Shown one piece after another: positions 17,694 to 26,206 of a stretch of DNA of 64,000 bases. This stretch comes from BOKV01 sp041397525 (GTDB lineage Bacteria; Pseudomonadota; Alphaproteobacteria; Rhizobiales; Rhizobiaceae), in the NCBI GenBank assembly GCA_041397525.1, contig JAWKWL010000005.1, positions 331,903-395,902 on the forward strand, written 5' to 3'. Position 1 is the first letter of the stretch, and every line of letters begins with the position of its first letter. The translations under genes and the position numbers were made by a program. The notes below the pieces were generated by a model, which saw only the letters and a list, made by a program, of their open reading frames with translations, was not told the origin of the DNA and did not search any database.

Positions 17694-17730
17694 TGACATC
17701 AAAGGGCAGGGAACATTGTCCGTGATGTCA
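17694..17730 (+). promoter_or_regulatory. Second stem-loop in the aapJ-aapQ spacer
   Basis: TGACATCA (17694-17701) pairs with TGATGTCA (17723-17730). An inner stem GGGCA/TGTCC (17704-17708 with 17717-17721) stacks inside. There is no T-run, so a role in mRNA stability or processing is more likely than termination. Confidence 0.4.
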
Positions 17731-17873
17731 TGATATCTGGACGGTTGGCTGGTTCGTCTTTTTTGGGAGACCGGGCCTGCGAGCCGGAAGGTTCAACAAG
17801 ACCATTCAATACAGGAACCTGACAGGAGCGGCCGGATTGACCCGGCAAGGCAAGACCTGCAGGCGAGGGGAAC

Positions 17874-19331
17874 ATGGCTGATCATCATATTACGGGGGCT
17901 GCGGGCATGCGCAGCGCCAGCGATCCGCGCTACCCGCTGGTAGTACTGTTTGCAGTGATTTGCGTCGCGGCATTCTACGCCTCGGCAGCCCAGTATTTCT
18001 TTAATGGAAACTGGAGCGGGCCGATTGATGCGGTTATGGACACGATCATTGGCCTGGTGACGTTCGATTTCAGCAAGGCACTGAACTTCGCCGGTATTGC
18101 GATGGTCCTGTTCCCGATTGGAATTGTCTTGCGGACGACGTCGTGGTTTGGATTTGAAGGCAAGCTCGCTTATGCCGGCAACGTGTTCAACGACAGCAGT
18201 CTGCGCAATTTCTTCTTTGAAATGCTGCTGCTTTCGGTCCTTGGATGGTTCTTCTGGTTCATTGTCGGTAACGCAGTCACCAACCTCGCTGCCGCCGGCA
18301 TCGCATCCGGTTTCAATTTCCTCGGCACGACAGCAGGCTTCGGCATCAATTTTTCGCCATTCATCGACTACAAGGAAACATCCCCTTACCTCGACGTTTT
18401 CTTCGTAGGTTTGGGCAACACACTGCTTGTCGCGATAATCGGCATTATCCTCGCCACGATCATCGGCTTCCTGTTGGGCGTCGCCCGCCTGTCAAAAAAC
18501 TGGGTCATTGCAAATCTCGCTTATGGCTATGTCGAGATCATGCGCAACATTCCATTGCTGCTGTGGATTTTCATCTGGTACTTTGCGGTGCTGCGCCTGC
18601 TTCCTGACAAGGCCAACCCAATTGATTTCGGTCCGCTCGGCTTGCTGAACATCGCGGGCTATTACGCTCCTCTACCGATATGGGGCGATGGCGCAGTCTG
18701 GATCGTCATAGCGTTCGTGGTAGCTGTGGTCGCCTCAATCCTGGTTGGACGCTGGGCAAAGGCACGCCAGATGGCAACAGGCCAACAGTTTCCAACCTTC
18801 TGGACGGTGCTGGGCCTCATCATAGGACTGCCGCTGCTGGCCTATTTTGTCATGGGCATGCCGCTGTCTTTCGAAATGCCGACACCTTCACGCTTCGGTC
18901 CCAAGGGCGGCGCAAGGCTTCCGCCCGAATTCCTCGGACTATTGGTGGCGCTGACGACCTATACCTCGTCCTATATCGCCGAAATTGTGCGAGCGGGCAT
19001 TCTTGCCGTCAACAAGGGTCAGACCGAGGCGTCAGCTGCGCTGGGACTTCGCAGCGGACAACTGCTTCGCCTCGTGGTAGTGCCACAGGCCATGCGGGTC
19101 ATCATCCCGCCCATGACCAACCAGTATCTCAATCTCACCAAGAACTCCTCGCTGGCTGTCGCCATCGCCTATCCCGAACTGGTTTCAGTCTGGGCGGGTA
19201 CGGTGCTCAACCAGACCGGCCAGGCGGTTGAAGTCCTGCTTATGACAATGCTGACCTATCTGGCGCTGTCACTGCTAACCTCGCTGTTCATGAACTGGTT
19301 CAACGCCAAGATGGCGCTTGTGGAGCGGTAG
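17874..19331 (+). CDS. aapQ: General L-amino-acid ABC transporter permease AapQ, extended
   Basis: Inner-membrane permease of the HisMQ family, 485 residues. The binding-protein-dependent permease domain starts near G-L-G-N-T-L-L-V-A-I-I and has the EAA-type loop around E-A-S-A-A-L-G-L-R-S-G-Q. It is longer than the ~400 residues usual for AapQ. The surplus is mainly an N-terminal stretch of ~90 residues with two hydrophobic segments (about 20-45 and 65-90) before the typical start region (F-N-D-S-S-L-R-N-F). ATG 17874 follows GAGGGG. Stop and aapM start are 10 bp apart. Confidence 0.92.
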   Translation: MADHHITGAAGMRSASDPRYPLVVLFAVICVAAFYASAAQYFFNGNWSGPIDAVMDTIIGLVTFDFSKALNFAGIAMVLFPIGIVLRTTSWFGFEGKLAYAGNVFNDSSLRNFFFEMLLLSVLGWFFWFIVGNAVTNLAAAGIASGFNFLGTTAGFGINFSPFIDYKETSPYLDVFFVGLGNTLLVAIIGIILATIIGFLLGVARLSKNWVIANLAYGYVEIMRNIPLLLWIFIWYFAVLRLLPDKANPIDFGPLGLLNIAGYYAPLPIWGDGAVWIVIAFVVAVVASILVGRWAKARQMATGQQFPTFWTVLGLIIGLPLLAYFVMGMPLSFEMPTPSRFGPKGGARLPPEFLGLLVALTTYTSSYIAEIVRAGILAVNKGQTEASAALGLRSGQLLRLVVVPQAMRVIIPPMTNQYLNLTKNSSLAVAIAYPELVSVWAGTVLNQTGQAVEVLLMTMLTYLALSLLTSLFMNWFNAKMALVER

Positions 19332-19341
19332 GAGAAACAAA

Positions 19342-20751
19342 ATGACAAACTCATCTGCTCAAAACAGCGTTGCCTATGTCCGCAAGGAGATGGCATCGGC
19401 CCTGCCGCCGCCAGCTTCCGAGGTTGGCCTTGTCGGCTGGATGCGAAAGAACCTGTTCTCTTCCATTCCATATACAATCCTGACGCTGCTGTCGGTATAT
19501 GTCCTTTGGGTCATGATACCGCCGCTACTGGAATTCGGTATCTTCAATGCGGTGTGGCGGGGTTCAGCCCTTGTCGCTGAGCATGGCCTCGACAAGCTGG
19601 ACCGCCAGGTTTGCACAACGCCCGAACAGGGTGGCGTTCAGGCGACCGGCTGGACCGGCGCGTGCTGGCCCTATGTAGGTGCCTATCTCAACCAGTTCAT
19701 CTACGGGCGTTACCCGGTCGACCAGTATTGGCGCGTCAACATTGTCTATGCGATGTTCGTGCTCGGCCTGGTGCCGATGCTGATCCCGAGTCTGCCCTTC
19801 AAGCGCGAAAATGCGATTTTCCTGTTTGTGATTTTCCCTGTTGCAGCCTTCATTCTGCTGACCGGCGGTCACCTGGAATTGAACGGTTTCCTGTTGCCTG
19901 ATTCGTGGATGGCTCCGTCACTGGGCAAGTTCGTCGTGGATTTTGCCATTCTCGCACTGGCTTTGGCAGCCATCGTTTATGGAGTAGCCCGGGGTGCGGA
20001 GGCTGATGGTACCAGGGCGGCAATCGGGATTATTGCCTTCTTCGCAGTGCTTCTGATTGTCCTGTTGATCTGTTCCGCTGATTTCGGCCTTCGCCATGTC
20101 GAAACCGAGGTTTGGGGCGGTCTTCTGGTAACGTTGGTTATTGCGGTCACAGGCATTGTGGCGTCGCTTCCACTGGGCATATTGCTGGCACTCGGACGCC
20201 GCTCGAAAATGCCGGTTGTAAAACTGTTTTCGGTGATCTTCATCGAATTCTGGCGCGGCATTCCGCTGATAACGGTGCTGTTCATGTCATCGGTCATGCT
20301 GCCGCTGTTCCTTCCGGAAGGCGTGTCCTTCGACAAGCTGTTGCGCGCACTGATCGGAGTTGCCCTGTTCTCCGCCGCCTATATGGCGGAAGTCGTGCGC
20401 GGCGGCATCCAGGCTTTGCCGAAGGGACAGTATGAGGGCGCAATGGCACTTGGCCTGTCCTATTGGCAGATGATGCGCATGATCATCCTGCCGCAGGCTC
20501 TGAAACTCGTCATTCCCGGCATCGTCAATTCCTTCATCGCGCTTTTCAAGGACACGACGCTGGTTCTGATCATCGGGCTGTTCGATTTTCTGGGCCAGAT
20601 CCAGTCGAGCTATTCCGACTCGTCCTGGGCCAGCCCTGTCCAGTCGCTGACAGGCTATCTGTTCGCGGCCTGTGTTTACTGGCTCTTCTGCTTTTCGATG
20701 AGCCGCTACTCGATCTTCATGGAGCGAAGGCTTGATACCGGGCATCGTTGA
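19342..20751 (+). CDS. aapM: General L-amino-acid ABC transporter permease AapM, extended
   Basis: Second permease subunit, 469 residues, partner of AapQ. The N-terminus (W-M-R-K-N-L-F-S-S) and the W-P-Y-V-G-A-Y-L segment match AapM. The C-terminal permease domain has the EAA-like loop E-G-A-M-A-L-G-L-S-Y-W-Q. It too exceeds the usual ~385 residues. The additional hydrophobic material lies about residues 130-250, before G-G-L-L-V-T-L-V-I-A. ATG 19342 follows TAGGAG; the frame is open to 19318, overlapping aapQ. 49 bp separate it from aapP. Confidence 0.93.
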   Translation: MTNSSAQNSVAYVRKEMASALPPPASEVGLVGWMRKNLFSSIPYTILTLLSVYVLWVMIPPLLEFGIFNAVWRGSALVAEHGLDKLDRQVCTTPEQGGVQATGWTGACWPYVGAYLNQFIYGRYPVDQYWRVNIVYAMFVLGLVPMLIPSLPFKRENAIFLFVIFPVAAFILLTGGHLELNGFLLPDSWMAPSLGKFVVDFAILALALAAIVYGVARGAEADGTRAAIGIIAFFAVLLIVLLICSADFGLRHVETEVWGGLLVTLVIAVTGIVASLPLGILLALGRRSKMPVVKLFSVIFIEFWRGIPLITVLFMSSVMLPLFLPEGVSFDKLLRALIGVALFSAAYMAEVVRGGIQALPKGQYEGAMALGLSYWQMMRMIILPQALKLVIPGIVNSFIALFKDTTLVLIIGLFDFLGQIQSSYSDSSWASPVQSLTGYLFAACVYWLFCFSMSRYSIFMERRLDTGHR

Positions 20752-20800
20752 TGCCCGGACCTTTCGCGAACCTCAGACAATAAATTGAAAGACGAAGCAA

Positions 20801-21628
20801 ATGGCAAAAGCAGCAAAATCCACAAAGACAACCGCCACAAAACCTGCCGCTGTTGCAGCGGCACCGGAGCGTACAACGCTGCATATTTCCAAGACAGATG
20901 TAGCTGTCGAAATCACCGAAATGCACAAGTGGTATGGCGATTTTCATGTCCTCAAGGACATTAATCTGAAGGTCATGCGTGGCGAGCGCATCGTCATTGC
21001 CGGTCCGTCAGGCTCCGGGAAATCCACCATGATCCGCTGCATCAACCGCCTGGAAGAACACCAGAAAGGCAAGATTGTCGTTGATGGCATTGAGTTGAAC
21101 AATGACCTCAAGCGCATTGACGAAGTGCGCCGCGAAGTCGGAATGGTGTTCCAGCATTTCAACCTTTTCCCGCATTTGACCATCATGGAAAACTGCACGC
21201 TCGCGCCGATTTGGGTTCGCAAGATGCCCAAGAAAGAGGCTGAGGAAATTGCGATGCACTACCTCACCAAGGTCAAGATTCCCGAGCAGGCGCTTAAATA
21301 TCCGGGCCAGCTTTCAGGCGGCCAGCAGCAGCGTGTCGCCATTGCCCGTTCACTGTGCATGAATCCACGCATCATGCTGTTTGACGAGCCAACCTCCGCA
21401 CTTGATCCGGAAATGATCAAGGAAGTGCTTGAGACCATGGTCGAACTGGCCGAAGATGGCATGACCATGCTGTGCGTGACCCACGAAATGGGCTTTGCGC
21501 GCCAGGTTGCCAACCGCGTCATCTTCATGGACCAGGGCCAGATCGTCGAGCAGAATGAACCGGGCGAATTCTTCGACAATCCGCAGCACGAGCGCACAAA
21601 GCTGTTCCTGAGCCAGATCCTGCATTAG
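20801..21628 (+). CDS. aapP: General L-amino-acid ABC transporter ATP-binding protein
   Basis: Cytoplasmic ATPase of the AapJQMP importer, 275 residues. Walker A G-P-S-G-S-G-K-S-T spans 68-76; the signature L-S-G-G-Q-Q-Q-R, Walker B I-M-L-F-D-E-P-T and the H-loop T-H-E-M-G-F are intact. The first ~28 residues are a Lys/Ala/Thr-rich tail not needed for the fold. Last gene of the operon; the DUF2459 gene starts 11 bp later and may be read through. Confidence 0.95.
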   Translation: MAKAAKSTKTTATKPAAVAAAPERTTLHISKTDVAVEITEMHKWYGDFHVLKDINLKVMRGERIVIAGPSGSGKSTMIRCINRLEEHQKGKIVVDGIELNNDLKRIDEVRREVGMVFQHFNLFPHLTIMENCTLAPIWVRKMPKKEAEEIAMHYLTKVKIPEQALKYPGQLSGGQQQRVAIARSLCMNPRIMLFDEPTSALDPEMIKEVLETMVELAEDGMTMLCVTHEMGFARQVANRVIFMDQGQIVEQNEPGEFFDNPQHERTKLFLSQILH

Positions 21629-21639
21629 AGCCATTCGCG

Positions 21640-22368
21640 ATGCGCCATGCCTTGAGAACCTTTCTTCAATGCATTGGCGTCATCGCAATCACGGTGATCC
21701 TGTATCTGGGTGCCGCCTTCGTGGGGGCGCTGATCCCGGCGCAGCCAATTCCCGCCGCAGTTGCTGGCCAGTCGCAAGCCGGCGAGGACGGCGCATCCCG
21801 CCGGATCTACTTGCTGACTACCCTGCTGCACGCTGATATTGCCATTCCCGTGAATGACGCCTTGCGCTCGCGGTTCGACTTTCTTGGTGATGCCGGAGTG
21901 CCGATCGACCATCCCGGCCTGAAATACCTGATCTTTGGCTGGGGCTCGCGCGAGTTCTACACCAGGACCGCCAGGCTTTCCGACATCCGGCCTGCGACTG
22001 CTTTCCGGGCTATTACCGGCGATGCCTCCGTCATGCATGTCTATGCGGCGGGCGATGTCTCGGGTCTGGAATCAGCCTTTGGCATTGACCTTCCGCCGGG
22101 TGGGCCGGAAAGGTTGCTTGCTTTCATCGAGACGGGCTTTGCCAGGGACGCGGGCAGGCCGGTTCCCATTGATGGCGTTTCCTATGGCATGGCCGACGCA
22201 TTCTTCGCTGGCGTCGGTCATTTCGACATCATGCGGCCGTGCAACATATGGGTAGGGGAGGCATTGCGCGAGGCGGGGCTCGCCACCGGTGTCTGGACGC
22301 CCATCACCGGCGCTTTGAAGCTGGGACTGCAATTGCACGCATCCCGGGCTCTGGAAAACGGGTCCTGA
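21640..22368 (+). CDS. TIGR02117 / DUF2459 family protein
   Basis: 242 residues. One N-terminal membrane or signal segment (about 10-33) is followed by a domain with I-Y-L-L-T-T-L-L-H-A-D-I, F-G-W-G-S-R-E-F-Y and a late N-I-W-V-G-E-A-L. These match the TIGR02117 family, often found near urease genes and without known function. Conserved His, Asp and Asn residues suggest an enzyme-like fold facing the periplasm, but this is inference. Its stop is one base from the convergent monooxygenase stop. Confidence 0.8.
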   Translation: MRHALRTFLQCIGVIAITVILYLGAAFVGALIPAQPIPAAVAGQSQAGEDGASRRIYLLTTLLHADIAIPVNDALRSRFDFLGDAGVPIDHPGLKYLIFGWGSREFYTRTARLSDIRPATAFRAITGDASVMHVYAAGDVSGLESAFGIDLPPGGPERLLAFIETGFARDAGRPVPIDGVSYGMADAFFAGVGHFDIMRPCNIWVGEALREAGLATGVWTPITGALKLGLQLHASRALENGS

Positions 22369-22369
22369 G

Positions 22370-23599
22370 CTAGTTGAGATTTCTGCGGAAATCCTCGGTC
22401 CGCCACTGATACAGCCAGTCCTGGCGTTTGAGCAGCCTGCGCCCGCCAATCATCTTCATGCCAATGTCACGGGCAAGTGAGAGCGGGCGTGGCAGGTGAT
22501 AGATGACGCGGTTGGCAGCCGTCAGCCTGGTGACGCGCTTCACCCTTGGCATGCGTTCGCGGCTGAACTTTGCCAGAGCATCCTGGACCGCGCCCCCGGC
22601 CGCATCCTGGATGTCCAGTGTACGCCCAAGGTACAGGGCCAGAACCGCTGCGTCCTCGATACCCATTGCAGCACCCTGAGCTGCAAAAGGTGAGATTGCA
22701 TGGGCTGCGTCGCCGGCAAGCACTATGTTGCCGCGATGCCATTGCGGTATCGGAGGAACTTGCCACAACGGCCAATGGGTCCATCGGACCTTCTGGTCGA
22801 TCAGCGAGCGGAATTCATCGTTCCAGCCATCGAAAGTCGCCAGCATCTCCCGGGTTGAACGTGTGCCGGAAGTCGCCTCATCAGGGGCCGCCTTGACGAT
22901 GCCAACGACATTGATGTAGCGGCCATGTCGCACCGGATAGGCAACGGCATGCGCATCAGGTGCGAGCCATACCCGGGTAGTCTCGCGATCCTGTGCGCCT
23001 GACAACATTTCTGACGGAATAAGACCGCGCCAGGCGGCGTAGCCAGTATGCACAGGGTCATGACCGGCAAAGGCCAACTTGCGTACCACTGAATGTACTC
23101 CGTCGGCTGCAATCAGCGCCCGTCCGGTATATTCGTTGTTCCGGCCCTTTTCACCGACCAGTGCAGTCACGCCATTGGCGTGGGAAGCGACATCCTCGAC
23201 CCGCGTACCAAGATGCAGCGTGATATCGGGGTCATCACGCACAGCGCTGGCAAGCACCTGCTGCAGATCGGCACGATGCACCACGAGATAAGGCAGTCCG
23301 TAGCGCTCGATGGCCGTCATGCCGAGCGGAACAGTGGTTATCGGCTTGCCGGAAACGGCCTGGATCATGCGGATGGCCGAAGGGGCGACAGCAGTGTTCT
23401 TGATGGCCCTGTCAATACCGAGCAATGCCAGAACTGAAAGGGCATTGGGTGATATCTGCAAGCCTGCACCAATGGTGTCAAAGCCCTCGGCCTGTTCGAA
23501 CACATCAACCCGGAAACCGGCGCGCGCCAGGCACAATGCTGCGGTGAGACCGGTAATTCCGCCGCCTGCGATCAGGATCGTGCGGCTGTTGTTTGCCAT
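22370..23599 (-). CDS. FAD-dependent aromatic-ring monooxygenase (salicylate hydroxylase-like)
   Basis: 409 residues of the group A flavoprotein monooxygenases. The dinucleotide-binding motif G-G-G-I-T-G-L-T-A-A is at residues ~11-20, and the FAD/NADPH motif V-L-A-G-D-A-A-H-A-I-S-P-F-A-A-Q-G sits in the C-terminal half. Such enzymes hydroxylate aromatic acids with NAD(P)H and O2; salicylate, 3-hydroxybenzoate or related substrates are possible. No other aromatic-degradation genes are adjacent. The zinc-finger gene lies just upstream on the same strand, 25 bp away. Confidence 0.85.
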   Translation of the reverse strand: MANNSRTILIAGGGITGLTAALCLARAGFRVDVFEQAEGFDTIGAGLQISPNALSVLALLGIDRAIKNTAVAPSAIRMIQAVSGKPITTVPLGMTAIERYGLPYLVVHRADLQQVLASAVRDDPDITLHLGTRVEDVASHANGVTALVGEKGRNNEYTGRALIAADGVHSVVRKLAFAGHDPVHTGYAAWRGLIPSEMLSGAQDRETTRVWLAPDAHAVAYPVRHGRYINVVGIVKAAPDEATSGTRSTREMLATFDGWNDEFRSLIDQKVRWTHWPLWQVPPIPQWHRGNIVLAGDAAHAISPFAAQGAAMGIEDAAVLALYLGRTLDIQDAAGGAVQDALAKFSRERMPRVKRVTRLTAANRVIYHLPRPLSLARDIGMKMIGGRRLLKRQDWLYQWRTEDFRRNLN

Positions 23600-23624
23600 G
23601 GTTCAGCCGCCAGCTTGTCCGGGT

Positions 23625-23867
23625 TCACAAAGGCTCGCCATAAGCGCAGCCTTCGGGCCGCGTCTCGCTGCCGTGCAGATCCGGCGCATGCACATACAAT
23701 GTCGAGCAATAGGGGCACACGATCTCGTGCTCGTCGCCCATGTCGAGATAGACATGCGGATGATCATAGGGCGAAGACGCGCCACAGCACATGAATTCAT
23801 GCGCGCCGATTTCTATTCTGCCGACACCCTTGTCATTCTGGAAGTGTGGAGTTGTGTGACCGGCCAT
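23625..23867 (-). CDS. NDUFS6-like zinc-finger protein (zf-CHCC)
   Basis: 80 residues. A CHCC zinc site is formed by cysteine near F-M-C-C-G, His in D-H-P-H-V-Y-L-D-M, and the pair C-P-Y-C before S-T-L-Y. The family is homologous to mitochondrial complex I subunit NDUFS6 (13 kDa-A), needed for late assembly of the N-module. ATG 23867 gives the family-like start M-A-G-H; upstream codons to 24026 are open but unlike the family. With the NDUFS4-like gene at 14197, two mitochondrial-type complex I accessory subunits are present. Confidence 0.85.
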   Translation of the reverse strand: MAGHTTPHFQNDKGVGRIEIGAHEFMCCGASSPYDHPHVYLDMGDEHEIVCPYCSTLYVHAPDLHGSETRPEGCAYGEPL

Positions 23868-24003
23868 GGCAAAGCACCTGCTTTTTTGCGCTAACAATTG
23901 CGGTCCTTTTAAAAGAAAGCCCATTGCCTGCAAAGGTTTTTGTTGACCCCGATGCCGGTTTTCGGTTTCCAAGGGCAACAATGCACAGTCAGGAATCCAG
24001 CGC

Positions 24004-24765
24004 ATGAAAAAGGCCAGCATCACCACCGGCGGCAGGCATTTGGAACTTGCCTATCTGGATGAGGGGCAGGGCGAGCCGGTGCTACTCATTCACGGCTTTG
24101 CCTCGAACAAGGAAATCAACTGGGCAAACACCGGTTGGATTCGTGACCTGAACCATGCCGGTTTCCGTACAATCGCCTTCGATAATCGTGGCCACGGTGC
24201 AAGCACAAAGTTTTATCAAGCTTCGGACTATTCCCTTGAATGGATGGCCGAGGATGTGGTCAACCTGCTCGATCATCTGGGGGTCGAACATTGTCACCTC
24301 ATCGGATATTCGATGGGTGCACGCATTTCAACAACGCTCGCCATGCATCACGGCCAGCGCTTCGGGAAGGTGGTTCTTTCCGGCAATGGCTGGGGCATGG
24401 TCGAGGGATCCGGCGACTGGACGCCCGTTCATGACGCGTTGCTGGCGCCATCCCTCGCAGACGTCACTGATCCACGTGGCCGAGCATTCCGCGCCTTTGC
24501 AGACCAGACTGGCAGCGATCGGGTGGCGCTGGCCGCCTGTGTCACCGGTGTGCGCGAGCTCATCCCTGAAACCTGGCTCAGCTATATCCAGAATGATGTA
24601 CTGGTCGCCATCGGCAGTGAGGATGACCTTGCGGGCTCCGGCGAGAAACTGGCGGCAGCGCTGCCGCATGGCCGCTTTCTGGAAATTCCGGACAGGGACC
24701 ACATGAAGGCCGTGGGCGACAAGGTTCACAAGCGCGGTGCGCTGGCCTTCCTGCAGGAAAAATGA
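24004..24765 (+). CDS. Alpha/beta-fold hydrolase
   Basis: 253 residues. Oxyanion-hole motif L-I-H-G-F-A-S at ~28-34, nucleophile elbow G-Y-S-M-G (Ser103), and a C-terminal D-R-D-H with His233 as likely catalytic base. Cytoplasmic, no signal peptide. The family covers esterases, lactonases and C-C hydrolases; the substrate cannot be told. Divergent from the zinc-finger gene. Downstream lies a short tandem repeat and then cysE. Confidence 0.88.
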   Translation: MKKASITTGGRHLELAYLDEGQGEPVLLIHGFASNKEINWANTGWIRDLNHAGFRTIAFDNRGHGASTKFYQASDYSLEWMAEDVVNLLDHLGVEHCHLIGYSMGARISTTLAMHHGQRFGKVVLSGNGWGMVEGSGDWTPVHDALLAPSLADVTDPRGRAFRAFADQTGSDRVALAACVTGVRELIPETWLSYIQNDVLVAIGSEDDLAGSGEKLAAALPHGRFLEIPDRDHMKAVGDKVHKRGALAFLQEK

Positions 24766-24790
24766 GCGAACTGACCCTGCGATTGGCCCA

Positions 24791-24824
24791 GTATCGCGAC
24801 AAGTATCGCGACAAGTATCGCGAC
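24791..24824 (+). repeat. Three tandem copies of a 12-bp unit
   Basis: GTATCGCGACAA repeats exactly at 24791 and 24803 and again, cut short as GTATCGCGAC, at 24815. The array lies 26 bp after the hydrolase stop and about 145 bp before cysE. TCGCGA inside each unit is itself palindromic, so the array offers three equally spaced protein-binding sites about one helical turn apart. Confidence 0.8.
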
Positions 24825-24968
24825 CTGTGTGGCGACCATTGTCAGGCACCTTGATCACCTGTCCACAAGATATCGTTCACCCTTTGGAGCGATTGTTCAC
24901 CCGATCGTACCTTGTTTGCTGAAATCCATCACCTATTATCTTCTGACACACATATTCAGGAGGCATTC

Positions 24969-25811
24969 ATGCCATCAGAAGCCAAATTCAAGCCGCATAT
25001 TGCAGCCAATTCAGTGGAGATCGATCCGGTATGGCGTGCCGTACGCGATGAGGCGGAGGCCGTTATCGGCAGCGATCCGGAACTGGCGACCTTCATATTC
25101 TCCACCATTCTCAACCACTCGACGCTTGAGGATGCCGTTATTGCCCGCATAGCTGACCGTCTGCACAGCCGCGAAGTGCCCGGAGACATTGTTCGTGTCA
25201 GTTTTGACCACATGCTTGAAGCAGAGCCTGGCTGGGCTGAAACATTGCGCACCGACATTGCCGCTGTCTTTGACCGCGACCCTGCTTGCACCCGGTTCAT
25301 CGAACCAATCCTTTATTTCAAGGGCTTTCACGCGATCCAGACCCACCGCCTCGCGCACTGGAACTGGAAGATCGGAAAGCGTGATTTCGCGCTCTATCTG
25401 CAGAGCCGTTCGAGCCAGGTATTCCAGACCGACATCAATCCGCAGGCGCGAATGGGCAAGGGCATCTTCATGGACCATGCCACTGGCGTGGTCGTTGGCG
25501 CCACGGCTGTCATCGGTGATGATGTCTCGATCCTGCATGGCGTAACGCTTGGCGGTACCGGCAAGGAATCGGGCGACCGCCATCCCAAGATCGGCTCCGG
25601 TGTATTGCTTGGTGCAGGTGCCACCGTGCTTGGCAATATCGAGGTTGGCTATTGCTCGCGCATTGCCGCAGGCTCGCTGGTGCTGAAACCGGTTCCGCCA
25701 AAGGTTACAGTGGCGGGTGTGCCGGGTCGTGTTGTGGGCGTCGCGGGATGCTCCGAACCGTCGCGTACAATGGACCAGATCCTCGCCGACGAAAAAGCTG
25801 TCCGCGATTGA
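24969..25811 (+). CDS. cysE: Serine O-acetyltransferase
   Basis: Acetylates L-serine with acetyl-CoA to O-acetylserine, the first step of cysteine synthesis. 280 residues: helical N-terminal SATase domain (V-W-R-A-V-R-D-E-A) and a left-handed beta-helix of hexapeptide repeats with the signature H-G-V-T-L-G-G-T-G and the catalytic His in D-H-A-T-G. ATG 24969 has a full AGGAGG five bases upstream. The upstream spacer contains a 12-bp tandem repeat, which could be an operator. Confidence 0.95.
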   Translation: MPSEAKFKPHIAANSVEIDPVWRAVRDEAEAVIGSDPELATFIFSTILNHSTLEDAVIARIADRLHSREVPGDIVRVSFDHMLEAEPGWAETLRTDIAAVFDRDPACTRFIEPILYFKGFHAIQTHRLAHWNWKIGKRDFALYLQSRSSQVFQTDINPQARMGKGIFMDHATGVVVGATAVIGDDVSILHGVTLGGTGKESGDRHPKIGSGVLLGAGATVLGNIEVGYCSRIAAGSLVLKPVPPKVTVAGVPGRVVGVAGCSEPSRTMDQILADEKAVRD

Positions 25812-25961
25812 TGGCGATCTGCTGATCCGGCACCTTCAAGCCTTTACAGGCTGCTTTGGCCTGTGCCACAAGCGGGCAGCGAGCGGCGCTGGCCGGATTC
25901 AAAACCATGATTGTTTTGTTCTGCCAGATTGCCGGACACAGGAACCCGTTGGAGGCCCCCG

Positions 25962-26177
25962 TTGAAACCTGACGAAATTCGCAAACTCGATGCCTATCTC
26001 AAACGCGTCTTCATGACCCCGGGCCTTGCGGTCAAGGCCAGGCCCAAGAAAGACGATTCCGCCGAGGTATATCGGGACGACGAGTTTCTGGGTGTCATCT
26101 ATCGCGACGAGGAAGATGGCGAATTGTCGTATAATTTCTCGATGGCGATTCTCGATATCGACCTGGAACAGGTCTGA
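25962..26177 (+). CDS. DUF3126 family protein
   Basis: 71 residues, small acidic cytoplasmic protein of the DUF3126 family, common in Hyphomicrobiales beside cysE. Start is TTG 25962: GGAGG sits six bases upstream, and M-K-P-D-E-I-R-K-L-D matches family N-termini. The core has Y-L-K-R-V-F and E-V-Y-R-D-D-E-F-L-G-V-I-Y-R-D-E. Function unknown; linkage to cysE suggests but does not prove a role in sulfur amino-acid metabolism. Confidence 0.85.
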   Translation: MKPDEIRKLDAYLKRVFMTPGLAVKARPKKDDSAEVYRDDEFLGVIYRDEEDGELSYNFSMAILDIDLEQV

Positions 26178-26179
26178 TT

Positions 26180-26202
26180 CCCGGCGCGGACGCTTCGCCG
26201 GG
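26180..26202. terminator. Hairpin between convergent genes
   Basis: CCCGGCG (26180-26186) pairs with CGCCGGG (26196-26202) between the DUF3126 stop and the convergent membrane-protein stop at 26207. No T-run on either strand; a structural or factor-dependent end is possible. Confidence 0.4.
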
Positions 26203-26206
26203 CCGG

